Below, piece by piece: positions 16,193 to 24,436 of a stretch of 64,000 nt of DNA. The notes beneath the pieces were generated by a model that was not told where the DNA came from, searched no databases, and saw only the letters and a list, made by a program, of their open reading frames with translations. Made by a program: the position numbers and the translations under genes. Numbering within the stretch: position 1 is the stretch's first letter; every line of letters starts with the position of its first letter. The DNA is from Crocinitomicaceae bacterium. Lineage in GTDB: Bacteria > Bacteroidota > Bacteroidia > Flavobacteriales_D > Crocinitomicaceae. Location: the NCBI GenBank assembly GCA_029252405.1, contig JAQXBM010000008.1, positions 56,859-120,858 of the forward strand, written 5' to 3'.

Positions 16193-17557
16193 TTACTCTA
16201 TGATTATCTTGGATACTCGCTGGAATGATCCACTGGAGATCCGAATGAAATACGCTCCTGCATACACAGATTGCACATCGAAATAAGCAATCGTGCTTCC
16301 CGCATTAATGTTCATTTCATTGACTGTTTGTCCTGCTAAATTCACCAATTCGACTTTCAAATCTTCTTTCACTAAATCTAGCACTTGAATGGCGACTATA
16401 TCTGACGCTGGATTCGGGAAAACCTGAACTTTCATTGCATTAAACTCTTCTTCGTTGAGCGAGCTACTTGAAGGATCGTAGGTAGTGGTCGGTTCTGAAA
16501 CTGTGGCAACTGTTCCGCTCACGACATTTCCATAATAGGTTGGACCAACAGCGTATGGATAAGCTGAATTCCAGTTATCATCCACCGTCGCAAAATAACA
16601 GTAAGTGCCATTTGGAAACTCCGGAGTGACACAAAAACGCCCGTTGTGCTCGTCCAAATAATCCTCGCTTGGGTGACTCACCCATTGATAATCTTCACGG
16701 AAATAGCCTAAGAAATACGTTGCACTAACAGCAGGACCATCATCTACATTCGTTCCATCTGGATAATGAGTTCTCACCGAATAAGACGCCAACTCGTATC
16801 CTGATTTAATGCGATTGATTCCTCCCGTTCCATTGTTATTAGCGTAGCCGTACGCTCCATAAATCGGGTAGCCATCATACGCCCATCCGATTAAAGGCGA
16901 ATGCTGTGTTGGATCAATCGCATACAATCCATCAGCATCGTATAAATTACAAATCGTTGAAAGAACATTTATGTCAAGTTTGAACGCCGAAGGGTTTTGG
17001 TGATGGTGATAATTGCCATCCGCAGGGTGCCCTTTTGAGCAATCAAAACCGCCCATTTCGGCTGGTACTGCATCTCTGTTCCAAACTTGTGAAGCTGTGG
17101 GTCCACCTGGACAAGGTGGGTTTCCAGGTCCTCCACACAAGCTGTTGGTTGAAGTATTCCAAGAAACGCCATCACGGTAATCAAACAAAGAAACTCCATT
17201 CACAAAAACGCCAATATTTCCAGCGGTGGTTTCCTGCCCCGTGCCCGTATTTTGCGAAGGGACTCTTGGAAATCGGTAAATCACATTTTGATCTTCCGTT
17301 TGCGATGGGTTCCCATCTAAAAATGGTCCAGTCGGAAATGATGGAACTCCACCTGTACTTATGTACACCCAATCAGTAGAATATTCCACTTCCTGACAGT
17401 TTACAGGGATTCCATTTCCTATGGCAGTTGAATTTCCAGACATGTAATACGAACCTGTAGTCGTTGTGTTTTGCAACCAGGAAGTAATAATCGGCTCTTG
17501 TGAGAATGCGGCACTCGCTAGGAGAGATGCGGCAATTATTGAGATAGTTTTCATCAT
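16193..17557 (-). CDS. YHYH-domain protein with T9SS sorting domain
   Basis: 454 residues with a signal peptide ending SAAFSQ. The YHYH domain is clear: GNYHHHQNP, LIGWAYDGYPIYGAYGY, then YLDEHNGRFCVTPEFPNG and YCYFAT. The C-terminal ~80 residues are a T9SS sorting domain (VQVFPNPASDIVAIQVL, GAYFIRISSG, basic end). The histidine-rich motifs suggest metal binding, but the biochemical role of YHYH proteins is not established to my knowledge. It is the last gene of a sigma-sensor-MbnP-MbnH operon. A 60-bp gap separates it from the peroxidase gene and a strong hairpin lies downstream. Confidence 0.85.
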   Translation of the reverse strand: MMKTISIIAASLLASAAFSQEPIITSWLQNTTTTGSYYMSGNSTAIGNGIPVNCQEVEYSTDWVYISTGGVPSFPTGPFLDGNPSQTEDQNVIYRFPRVPSQNTGTGQETTAGNIGVFVNGVSLFDYRDGVSWNTSTNSLCGGPGNPPCPGGPTASQVWNRDAVPAEMGGFDCSKGHPADGNYHHHQNPSAFKLDINVLSTICNLYDADGLYAIDPTQHSPLIGWAYDGYPIYGAYGYANNNGTGGINRIKSGYELASYSVRTHYPDGTNVDDGPAVSATYFLGYFREDYQWVSHPSEDYLDEHNGRFCVTPEFPNGTYCYFATVDDNWNSAYPYAVGPTYYGNVVSGTVATVSEPTTTYDPSSSSLNEEEFNAMKVQVFPNPASDIVAIQVLDLVKEDLKVELVNLAGQTVNEMNINAGSTIAYFDVQSVYAGAYFIRISSGSFQRVSKIIIE

Positions 17558-17617
17558 AGTTTGGTATGTTTAATCCTTTAGTGTGTAGTTCATTAAAAAA
17601 CTTGCGATCGATCTAAA

Positions 17618-18637
17618 TTAATTTGGAAAACCGAAATGCCTATCGTATAAAAAAGTCCTGTCTGTCAGGGTGCAGAGGAATGCTATCAAGTCCTTTTGAT
17701 CATTGCCACTCAGCTTTAAATCTCCATTTAATTGTTCACTTAAATATGGATTCGAGCGATCCAATTCCTCTGCGTAATATTCAATCACTTCCCTCAATTT
17801 CTTATACCGACCGTCGTGCATATATGGGTAAGTGTGTTCGATATTTCTAAGCGTCGGAATTCGGAATTTCAATGAATCCGAACCGACTTTAGTGATCGCG
17901 TAGCGCCCAAGATCATTATATATTGAGTCAAGCGGTAACCCGTTACTCGCATATTCATTCGAATTGAACAAGGGAGCAGTATGACAACTGTTGCAGTGCT
18001 TTTCAAAGAGTTTTAATCCTCTTTTTTCTTGGCTTGTAAATGTTGCCTCTCCTCGTAAATACTGGTCGTACTTAGAATTGCTTGACACCAATGACACAGT
18101 GAATTGAGAGATTGCTCGCATCAGTGATTGCGTGTTCGCCAAAGAATCTCCATACACCCTAAAAAATTGCGTTCGGTACTCTTTGGATTGATTCACATAC
18201 TCAAGAACAGTCTCCAAACTATTGTCCATTTCTGCGGAATGCTGAATCGGATTGATCGCCTGAACATCCAAATGGTTCACTCCTCCATCCCAATGAAAGG
18301 AAGAATTCCACGCTAAATTGATAAGCACGGGTGAATTGCGGGTTCCTTTCCGACCTTCAATTCCATGACTCACGGCGTGATCGACATGGGTAAAGCCTGT
18401 ATATTGCAAGTGACAGTTCGCACACGAAATCGTATTGTCGCGTGAGAGCATTGGATCGTAAAACAATTTTCTCCCTAGTTGAAAACCCTCTTCAGTAATT
18501 GGGTTCTGCTCGAAATTATATATGGGCTCTGGCCAATCCGAAATTTGCGCTTGCCGAGAATCATCCAGCCAACCTTGGCTGAAGGACGCGAACAGAACCA
18601 CACTCGCAATCAACGATATGAGCAAGGCCTTATTCAA
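17618..18637 (-). CDS. diheme peroxidase, MbnH/CCP/MauG-like
   Basis: 339 residues with an N-terminal signal or anchor helix. Two c-type heme sites are visible: CANCH (72-76) and CNSCH (215-219). Typical CCP/MauG segments follow, such as GTRNSPVLINLAW, FHWDGG and YMHDGRY. Members reduce peroxide or, as in MauG and MbnH, oxidise a partner protein through a high-valent diheme state. The gene overlaps the MbnP-like gene by 8 nt, the combination in which MbnH converts a tryptophan of MbnP to kynurenine, so MbnH is the best reading (inference from pairing). Periplasmic. Confidence 0.88.
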   Translation of the reverse strand: MNKALLISLIASVVLFASFSQGWLDDSRQAQISDWPEPIYNFEQNPITEEGFQLGRKLFYDPMLSRDNTISCANCHLQYTGFTHVDHAVSHGIEGRKGTRNSPVLINLAWNSSFHWDGGVNHLDVQAINPIQHSAEMDNSLETVLEYVNQSKEYRTQFFRVYGDSLANTQSLMRAISQFTVSLVSSNSKYDQYLRGEATFTSQEKRGLKLFEKHCNSCHTAPLFNSNEYASNGLPLDSIYNDLGRYAITKVGSDSLKFRIPTLRNIEHTYPYMHDGRYKKLREVIEYYAEELDRSNPYLSEQLNGDLKLSGNDQKDLIAFLCTLTDRTFLYDRHFGFPN

Positions 18638-19262
18638 CGGAGAAACATTTAGATAAACTATGGGATAACTCTGCTGATTTCGGACCGGGAATCATTACTT
18701 CGCTGAAATTTCCCATGTCGATTCCATCCAAAAAGCGTTTCAGTGATAAGTGAATGACTAATCGTTTGTTCTTTGAATTTCTCGAAAAACTTACTGCTCG
18801 TGATGAAGCATATGGAGGAAGATACCCGCCAAGGTGATACTCAAAATTGGTATTCAACGCTTTGCTCCTCCCTTCCACTTTAAAGTTGATGTAACCTGAA
18901 TTCCATGCCCAGTACATTCCTTTAATTGGATCTAAATCACCTTCTAAAATCCCCGCGACATTCGTTGTACTATCAATCCCTATGAGAAATGAAACGGAAT
19001 CAATTTTCGCTTTGACCAAGTCTTTGGGAAGAGGGATTTTCTGTGATGATGGATTTTCAATATCTATTAAGTTGAAGCTGTTCTCTTCTTTATGCCAAAC
19101 GCCCTCAACAGTATGAAATCGAATATTTGAAAGATAGAAACGAAGTGTTTCAATACTGTATCCTTGTTCAGTCGAATCTTGATCAAATTGAATCTCTAAT
19201 GCCCTTTGAGCAAAGGTGGGAAACACCCACAAACTAGAAAGAACAAGTAGCGCTCGGATCAT
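18630..19262 (-). CDS. MbnP-like copper-binding periplasmic protein
   Basis: 210 residues with a signal peptide ending PTFAQ. The family core is evident: TLRFYLSNIRFH, FLIGIDSTTNVAG, GDLDPIKGMYWAWNSGYINF and YHLGGYLPPYAS. MbnP proteins bind copper and, in methanotrophs, carry a kynurenine made from tryptophan by MbnH. Trp118 and Trp120 lie in the conserved MYWAWNSGY patch and are candidates. No lipobox. It overlaps the sensor gene start-to-stop (ATGA) and the diheme peroxidase gene by 8 nt, so the group is one operon. Confidence 0.85.
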   Translation of the reverse strand: MIRALLVLSSLWVFPTFAQRALEIQFDQDSTEQGYSIETLRFYLSNIRFHTVEGVWHKEENSFNLIDIENPSSQKIPLPKDLVKAKIDSVSFLIGIDSTTNVAGILEGDLDPIKGMYWAWNSGYINFKVEGRSKALNTNFEYHLGGYLPPYASSRAVSFSRNSKNKRLVIHLSLKRFLDGIDMGNFSEVMIPGPKSAELSHSLSKCFSVE

Positions 19263-19690
19263 TTACCTTTTGGTCCCTTCATTTGACGAAATGTATGATA
19301 AATCATTCCTTTCAATTGTTTCTTCTGCTCTGCATTGCATTCCTTAGCGACCTCATTGAAAAATTCATAGGTCATGCGCTCAATTTCAGCGTGGTTCACT
19401 TCAATTTCTTCCTGAAGATTTGAAACATCTTCGTCCGTTCCCAGCTTCGAAAACAAGGTTTCATGTAACTCACGATCTTTTCTCATGAGTGCTCTTTTGT
19501 CGGTATGATGCGTTACTTCCAACAATGTAATAGCAGAGCGCTTTTTTCCTTCTAGCCCTAACTCTTTGGATAAATCCCCTGGATCGGGTGGTGAATTTGG
19601 TGGTCCTCCTGCTAAGAAGAAAACCAACATTCCAACATTGATAATAACTAATGCTGCAATGATGAGTTTGTACAATTTTGTGCGTTTCAT
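19259..19690 (-). CDS. CnrX/Spy-like periplasmic heavy-metal sensor
   Basis: 143 residues. One N-terminal membrane helix (IIAALVIINVGMLVFFLAGG) is followed by a proline-rich link and an all-helical periplasmic domain with histidines (LEVTHHTDKR), acidic residues and a final Met-rich region (MIYHTFRQMKGPKGK). Size, topology and histidines match CnrX- and Spy/CpxP-type sensors, which detect metal in the periplasm and act through a membrane anti-sigma factor. The ATG shares one base with the preceding stop (TAATG) and the stop overlaps MbnP (ATGA). The metal identity is inferred from MbnP downstream. Confidence 0.78.
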   Translation of the reverse strand: MKRTKLYKLIIAALVIINVGMLVFFLAGGPPNSPPDPGDLSKELGLEGKKRSAITLLEVTHHTDKRALMRKDRELHETLFSKLGTDEDVSNLQEEIEVNHAEIERMTYEFFNEVAKECNAEQKKQLKGMIYHTFRQMKGPKGK

Positions 19691-19968
19691 TACAATTGTT
19701 TTAGGTGTGAGAAGTACGTTTCTTCAAACGAACTCTCCGTAGAACTGGTCGAGTTGGTTGTGCTCGACACGTAAATATTTACTGCTATCAGCGCTGCGAT
19801 ACTTGCTGCCACTAACCAGATCGTTCGTTTCGGAACGAGGTCTATTTTTGATTTTATTGAAGATGGAATAGCTTGAATTCTTTCAAGCACGTGCGCTGGA
19901 ATCTGAGGAGTTTTAATCCGCTCTGAAACCGCCGTTACCTCATCAATCCAATGTTGTTCCTTATTCAT
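19690..19968 (-). CDS. small single-pass membrane protein, probable anti-sigma factor
   Basis: About 92 residues from the ATG at 19968, which has an AAAGGA-like sequence before it; an ATG at 19989 is also in frame. About 50 cytoplasmic residues precede one membrane helix (IWLVAASIAALIAVNIYV), and a Ser/Thr-rich periplasmic tail ends FEETYFSHLKQL. The topology is that of CnrY-like short anti-sigma factors that hold an ECF sigma at the membrane. It follows the sigma gene and precedes the sensor gene, exactly where such a protein is expected. There is no homology-level motif, so the role is positional inference. Confidence 0.7.
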   Translation of the reverse strand: MNKEQHWIDEVTAVSERIKTPQIPAHVLERIQAIPSSIKSKIDLVPKRTIWLVAASIAALIAVNIYVSSTTNSTSSTESSFEETYFSHLKQL

Positions 19969-20007
19969 ATCTGTTCCTTTTGTTGTCATTTTTCTAAAAA
20001 CCTTGCG

Positions 20008-20583
20008 CTAGGATTTATTTTTTTGATAAAAATCTGCCAAAATCTCTCGCAAACACTTATTCGCTCTAAAGAGCAGGGATTCAATCGATGAGACACTCAA
20101 CTCCATGATTTCCCCAATTTCAGCATAGCTGTACCCTTCAATTTTTGCCAATCGATATGCTCGAGCTTGATTTTCCGCCAAAGAATCGATTGCTTCAAAT
20201 AATACCGCAGCACGTTCCTTATCCTCTAACTGAACACCCGGATGATTGAAGTTGATGGTGTGAGAACTTATTCCTTCGGCGTGCTCGTCTAAAATTGTGA
20301 GCGTTCCTGATCGCTTTAACCGCGTTTTGTTTCGTAAAAACTCTTTGGCTTTATTATGAGTAATGGCGTAAATCCACGTTGACAATTTTGATTTACCTCC
20401 AAATGAATCCAAGGACAAATAAATAGACACGAATACCTCTTGGACTAAATCTTCGGCATCCTCAGAATTTCGAAGCAATTGAATACAACTCCCATAAATC
20501 TTTTGAGCATAGGTGGAAGTGAGATACGAAAATGCTGCATCCTTGTCTTGTTTTGCGCAAGTTATAAACTCCTGTTCCGTCAA
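20008..20583 (-). CDS. ECF-type RNA polymerase sigma factor
   Basis: About 191 residues. Region 2 (AEDLVQEVFVSIYLSLDSF, then LSTWIYAITHNKAKEFLRNK) and the region 4 helix-turn-helix (IEGYSYAEIGEIMELSVSSI) are intact. I chose the TTG at 20583 because it gives the usual sigma N-terminus TEQEFITCAKQDKDAAF; a TTG at 20625 is also in frame and no ATG is available. It heads the operon sigma, anti-sigma, sensor, MbnP, MbnH, YHYH, and presumably autoregulates it. It is divergent from a lipoprotein gene. Confidence 0.9.
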   Translation of the reverse strand: MTEQEFITCAKQDKDAAFSYLTSTYAQKIYGSCIQLLRNSEDAEDLVQEVFVSIYLSLDSFGGKSKLSTWIYAITHNKAKEFLRNKTRLKRSGTLTILDEHAEGISSHTINFNHPGVQLEDKERAAVLFEAIDSLAENQARAYRLAKIEGYSYAEIGEIMELSVSSIESLLFRANKCLREILADFYQKNKS

Positions 20584-20640
20584 ATTAGCGTTGTTGAATC
20601 TAATATAGTTGAATTCCTTAATCAACTACATGACATTTTG

Positions 20641-20648
20641 TAGCTTTG
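20641..20648 (+). promoter_or_regulatory. TAnnTTTG -7 box for the divergent lipoprotein
   Basis: TAGCTTTG lies 4 nt before the ATG at 20653, implying a leaderless or nearly leaderless message, as at 1309-1321. The short interval to the sigma gene means the two divergent promoters overlap or are very close. Confidence 0.5.
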
Positions 20649-20652
20649 TGTT

Positions 20653-22017
20653 ATGAAAAATTGCGCCCTACTATTCAGTTTATTTCTTTTCACGTTGATT
20701 TCTTGTTCCGAAATAGCGAACGATGACCTAAGTGAGATTACTCTTGAAGACTTGGACCAGAGTGAGGATAAAACGCACTTTTCGGCTTCCTTGAGAGAGC
20801 TTACTGATGAGGAATACCCTGATAATCCTGACATTACCGTACGTCATGAAAAGTGTTTAGAAACATCGATGAAATCAATCGAGTTTATTCGAAAAGGTGA
20901 ATTGTTTGATGTTTTCTTGATTCCTGATTCGGAAGAAGACGACACAGCGCATTTGTTCGAGATTGATTTGATGGAGTTCATTCCAACCATTCCAGAATAC
21001 GTTCGCGAAGATGAATACCTGTCCTTGATCTCAATTGTAAATCAAGAATGGAATCGAAATCAGGTGAAATGGCAAGATGATCAATTGAAGACTGCTTCAC
21101 ACGAAGAGAATTGTGTCGTAAACGGTGAGAAAGTAACACGTATGGACTTGGCTCGAAACTGCCTTAACTCTTATCTCTGGGAAGTATTCTTATACGCTGA
21201 TGTTGACGGTTCGAACAAAAACTTCTACCACGGCTGGTTCGATTTCCCAAAGGATTTATACCACGAATTGTACGCAAAACGCAATGGAAAGAAGTTTGAC
21301 GAGGTAGCTGATTTCTTGGAGAATTGGCAAAATCCACCAAGCAAAAAAGTCGATTTGAATGTTTTGAGAACAGTAAAAAGTGAATCTGCTCCTAGGTATG
21401 CGAACTTGTCGGATGTTATGTATCCACTGGCGGGAGAACGAAAGAAAAAACAAGTCGGAGTAATTACTCCAACTGGAGTGACAAAAATGAGTGATTTTCA
21501 CACTGACGCCTCGACCTTTGCGACCTTCAGCCCTCCAGGGTTCTACAACCGAGCCGATCCAAGAACAACTGAGCTCGGTCGTTTCAAGAATTTGGAAGGT
21601 GTTATTTATCGAAAAACGGAAACCAATCGAGGTGAGCGATCCGAGTTACACTTTAATTATTCAGACGAAAAAGGACGCAAAACGCAATTCATCATTGGTG
21701 GCTTGGATTTATCCGCGCTACCACGACTTTCAACTGAAGAAGCAAATTCTGGACATCAGTTTTCCATGGGAATTGGGAATCACCCTTTTTACGAAGATTA
21801 TGCTTTGCACGAAGATCAATGCAGCTTGACGAATCCGAATTTTGGTGTTCTTTTGGATGAAAATGGTAAGTGGTTGGACAGTCACTACATTGGAATTGAC
21901 GGACCTTTGCTTCATTTGGATAAAGACGACCCTGCGATATTACACGTCTGGATTTTGTCATTTGAGCGTCATGCATTGGTGGCGCATTATGTTCTGGATT
22001 TGAGCGAAAGTGCCTAA
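20653..22017 (+). CDS. large acidic lipoprotein, unknown function
   Basis: 454 residues with a lipoprotein signal (LFLFTLISCSE, lipid Cys near residue 18). The mature N-terminus is very acidic (DDLSEITLEDLDQSEDK), and the body is rich in charged and aromatic residues (WNRNQVKWQDD, YHGWFDFPKDLYHE). Short cysteine-containing stretches occur. The second half has beta-like segments with GVIYRKTETNRGERSELHF and ends VLDLSESA. I recognise no catalytic family and no sorting domain. It is divergent from the copper-type sigma operon, but no sequence evidence ties it to that operon. Confidence 0.7.
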   Translation: MKNCALLFSLFLFTLISCSEIANDDLSEITLEDLDQSEDKTHFSASLRELTDEEYPDNPDITVRHEKCLETSMKSIEFIRKGELFDVFLIPDSEEDDTAHLFEIDLMEFIPTIPEYVREDEYLSLISIVNQEWNRNQVKWQDDQLKTASHEENCVVNGEKVTRMDLARNCLNSYLWEVFLYADVDGSNKNFYHGWFDFPKDLYHELYAKRNGKKFDEVADFLENWQNPPSKKVDLNVLRTVKSESAPRYANLSDVMYPLAGERKKKQVGVITPTGVTKMSDFHTDASTFATFSPPGFYNRADPRTTELGRFKNLEGVIYRKTETNRGERSELHFNYSDEKGRKTQFIIGGLDLSALPRLSTEEANSGHQFSMGIGNHPFYEDYALHEDQCSLTNPNFGVLLDENGKWLDSHYIGIDGPLLHLDKDDPAILHVWILSFERHALVAHYVLDLSESA

Positions 22018-22259
22018 ATCACCCTCTTTAATTAAGGATCAAAGAAAATTTGTCTACTTATTTCTAGACAATTATTTTTATGTATCTTGTAAGGCAACCT
22101 AATTTTGGGAGTTTTCGGGGAATCTTCTATCACTGAAGATCCTGATAATTATTAATCTAACTGCCGAATATTGACTTATTGATATTCTAAAACGAACATA
22201 CTATTGAAAACGCTACAGTATCTCTAACGAAATAATCGGAACAATATCTATTTTAGACC

Positions 22260-23552
22260 ATGGCAGAAGGCGATAACACAAATATGGCAACCGCAGAATT
22301 TGAGAGCGGTGAAGGGAATTCCTTGAGTATTGAATTTCCAGCAGTTGAAGAAGCATACGTTTGTCAATATTGCGATGACGAGTTTACCTTGGATCAAATC
22401 AAGAAGGTAATGACGGCTAAGGCAACAACTTCGAGAACGGCCAACATCAATGCAATTATTCCACACTTGAATAGTTATCGAGAAGATTTTCAATTGGACA
22501 CCTGTCTGAAAAAAGCACACTTCATTGCTCAAGTAACGCATGAAAGCGCTCAGTTTAGAACCTTTGAGGAGTCTGAAAACTGGTATTACTGGAAGACAAG
22601 TGCCAACAAAGCGAATTCCTTTCCTGGTGTCTTCAGCAATAATAAGATAACGTTTGATACTACGATGCAGACTTCACTGAAGGATCATCTTACAGATATT
22701 TTCACAATCAAAGATAAAGACGATAAAGTCCTGACGAAAACCAACGAAGAAATCAAGACCATTCTTGTCGATAATGACGTGAAAGTTATTGATAAGGCCT
22801 TGTATGCAAACTTCGATAAAGGTGAAGAGCTTGTGACTGAAATAAAAGAAACCTTGGAAGGTGCCGAAGAAGAAACGGTGAAGTATAAAATCTTCTATAA
22901 AGATCACAAAGCATTTGGAGTTCCTCTTTTATCGCGGATGTACGCTCCTTACCCTGGAGACAGTCGTGGACTCGGAAATGGTGACGAATTAACCCAGGAC
23001 GGTTGGATTTACAAAGGTCGAGGTTTGAAACAATTGACTGGAGTTGGAAACTATGAGAATTTCACGAAGTTCAGAAACAGAACAGATGTTACGTTCTCGG
23101 GAGATACAACAGGTGAAATTGACTTCGCTGCAAAGGTTGCCGACGGAGAGGACATCAAAACAGGTAATTACACGAAAGTTGCGGAAGCAATGTATGCCGT
23201 TCAATCGGCCCTATACTTTTGGACTGAAGGAACGAAATACAGCGGTAAATATGCCTATGAAAATGCAGAAGACGATGACGTCACAAAGGTATCCAGAGCT
23301 GTAAACAGGTGGGACACTGGCGCTGAATCTACTCGCGAGAATTTCTACAAGAACGCAAGAAAAAAAGGCTCATTCGATATTACCAGACACCACAAAGATT
23401 ATTACGATAATGGCTCTGACGATCAAAAGGCAACAGCAAAAGCGTACTTTGCGAAGTGGAAAGATGATGACGAAGAAGCCAAAAAACACCACGACGCAAT
23501 TGCAGAGGAAGAAGCAGCGACAGAAGAAGGAGGTACTGGAACTGGCGGATAG
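22260..23552 (+). CDS. GH19-type lysozyme/chitinase-like enzyme, no signal peptide
   Basis: 430 residues. The GH19 core is visible: AHFIAQVTHESAQFRTFEE with catalytic Glu95, and GWIYKGRGLKQLTGVGNYE near 250-265, the usual substrate-cleft motif of phage-like GH19 lysozymes. A long insertion between them (~110-230, many Asp/Lys/Glu) exceeds the normal domain. The N-terminus has a CxxC (Cys35, Cys38) and is acidic, with no signal peptide. The tail is an acidic Glu/Ala stretch ending GGTGTGG. Such enzymes cut peptidoglycan or chitin; lack of a Sec signal suggests delivery by a non-Sec route or an intracellular role. A lipoprotein gene starts 2 nt later. Confidence 0.82.
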   Translation: MAEGDNTNMATAEFESGEGNSLSIEFPAVEEAYVCQYCDDEFTLDQIKKVMTAKATTSRTANINAIIPHLNSYREDFQLDTCLKKAHFIAQVTHESAQFRTFEESENWYYWKTSANKANSFPGVFSNNKITFDTTMQTSLKDHLTDIFTIKDKDDKVLTKTNEEIKTILVDNDVKVIDKALYANFDKGEELVTEIKETLEGAEEETVKYKIFYKDHKAFGVPLLSRMYAPYPGDSRGLGNGDELTQDGWIYKGRGLKQLTGVGNYENFTKFRNRTDVTFSGDTTGEIDFAAKVADGEDIKTGNYTKVAEAMYAVQSALYFWTEGTKYSGKYAYENAEDDDVTKVSRAVNRWDTGAESTRENFYKNARKKGSFDITRHHKDYYDNGSDDQKATAKAYFAKWKDDDEEAKKHHDAIAEEEAATEEGGTGTGG

Positions 23553-23553
23553 A

Positions 23554-24333
23554 ATGAAACTTTTCTTTTCTGCTTGTATATTCCTATTGCTCACTGCTTG
23601 CGGGAGTAATCAGGATGTAAATTCGTATTCCGAATACGTCAAAATTGTATCAAATACTGATAGTACCATTAATGAATTGTCGGCTACGTCGGATTCTATG
23701 GAATTGAACCGTAGACTCAATGTCCGATTTCAATCTTTTAGTGAAAACAAAGATCTCATTTCGAATGTTCCGATAGAAAGGATTCAAGAAAAAGCAGCAT
23801 TGTGGGAAAACTGCAAGGTTTCTTTTGACAGCTGTAATTATGTTCCTGAAGGATATTCTTTTTCAACGAAGCGCAATTTTCTCAACCTGAAATACCAGTA
23901 TAACGGCTTTGGGAGTAACGATCTATCATACAAGCACGGAGTAATCGATCTCTCGAACGCACAAAGACTGATGCATTCTGCGATGTACACTGATCCGCTT
24001 CCCGTGTTGAAAATGTACAACACCCGATACGTTAAGGTGTATGAAGATTATTTGCTGCAGTTCCAGGGCGAGCTGTCCCAAGCAGATCAAGACGAATTCG
24101 ACATTATCAGAAATCATTTGGATGATCGGGCACCGTTTAAACTCAGTGACCTCGATCATTTCGAACTCATTTTCGACTCTAAAAAGAAACATTTTACAGA
24201 AATCCGATTCCACTTTAATGGTCAAGGAGGCGTTTACAAAGCTGTTCTTACTGAAGGCTATATTTCTTTTGCATTAAAGGAATTGGATGAATTTTTGCTG
24301 AAAGAGTTCAAGAAGCAATTGCGCAAAGGCTAG
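23554..24333 (+). CDS. lipoprotein next to the GH19 enzyme, possible immunity protein
   Basis: About 259 residues from the ATG at 23554, where the lipoprotein signal LFFSACIFLLLTACGSN begins. The upstream frame has no signal and overlaps the GH19 gene. The ATG lies one base after the GH19 stop (tagaATG), so the genes are translationally coupled. The mature protein is mixed alpha/beta with a central FLNLKYQYNGFGSNDLSYKH segment; no family is recognised. A periplasm-facing lipoprotein placed immediately after a muralytic enzyme is the usual form of an immunity protein, but here that is positional inference only. Confidence 0.7.
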   Translation: MKLFFSACIFLLLTACGSNQDVNSYSEYVKIVSNTDSTINELSATSDSMELNRRLNVRFQSFSENKDLISNVPIERIQEKAALWENCKVSFDSCNYVPEGYSFSTKRNFLNLKYQYNGFGSNDLSYKHGVIDLSNAQRLMHSAMYTDPLPVLKMYNTRYVKVYEDYLLQFQGELSQADQDEFDIIRNHLDDRAPFKLSDLDHFELIFDSKKKHFTEIRFHFNGQGGVYKAVLTEGYISFALKELDEFLLKEFKKQLRKG

Positions 24334-24436
24334 AAAGGAAAATCAGGTGGTCAGTATATTCCAAAACTGACTATCATCATAGTTTCTCAACCCAAGTCGC
24401 CTTAATTTCGTTATAGAATTACCAAAAACAAGTTCT

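Noticed and set aside
22018..22259. A short hairpin (ATCTTC/GAAGAT) upstream of the GH19 gene considered as a terminator.
   Set aside because: Only 6 bp and no T-run follows, so it is too weak to call.
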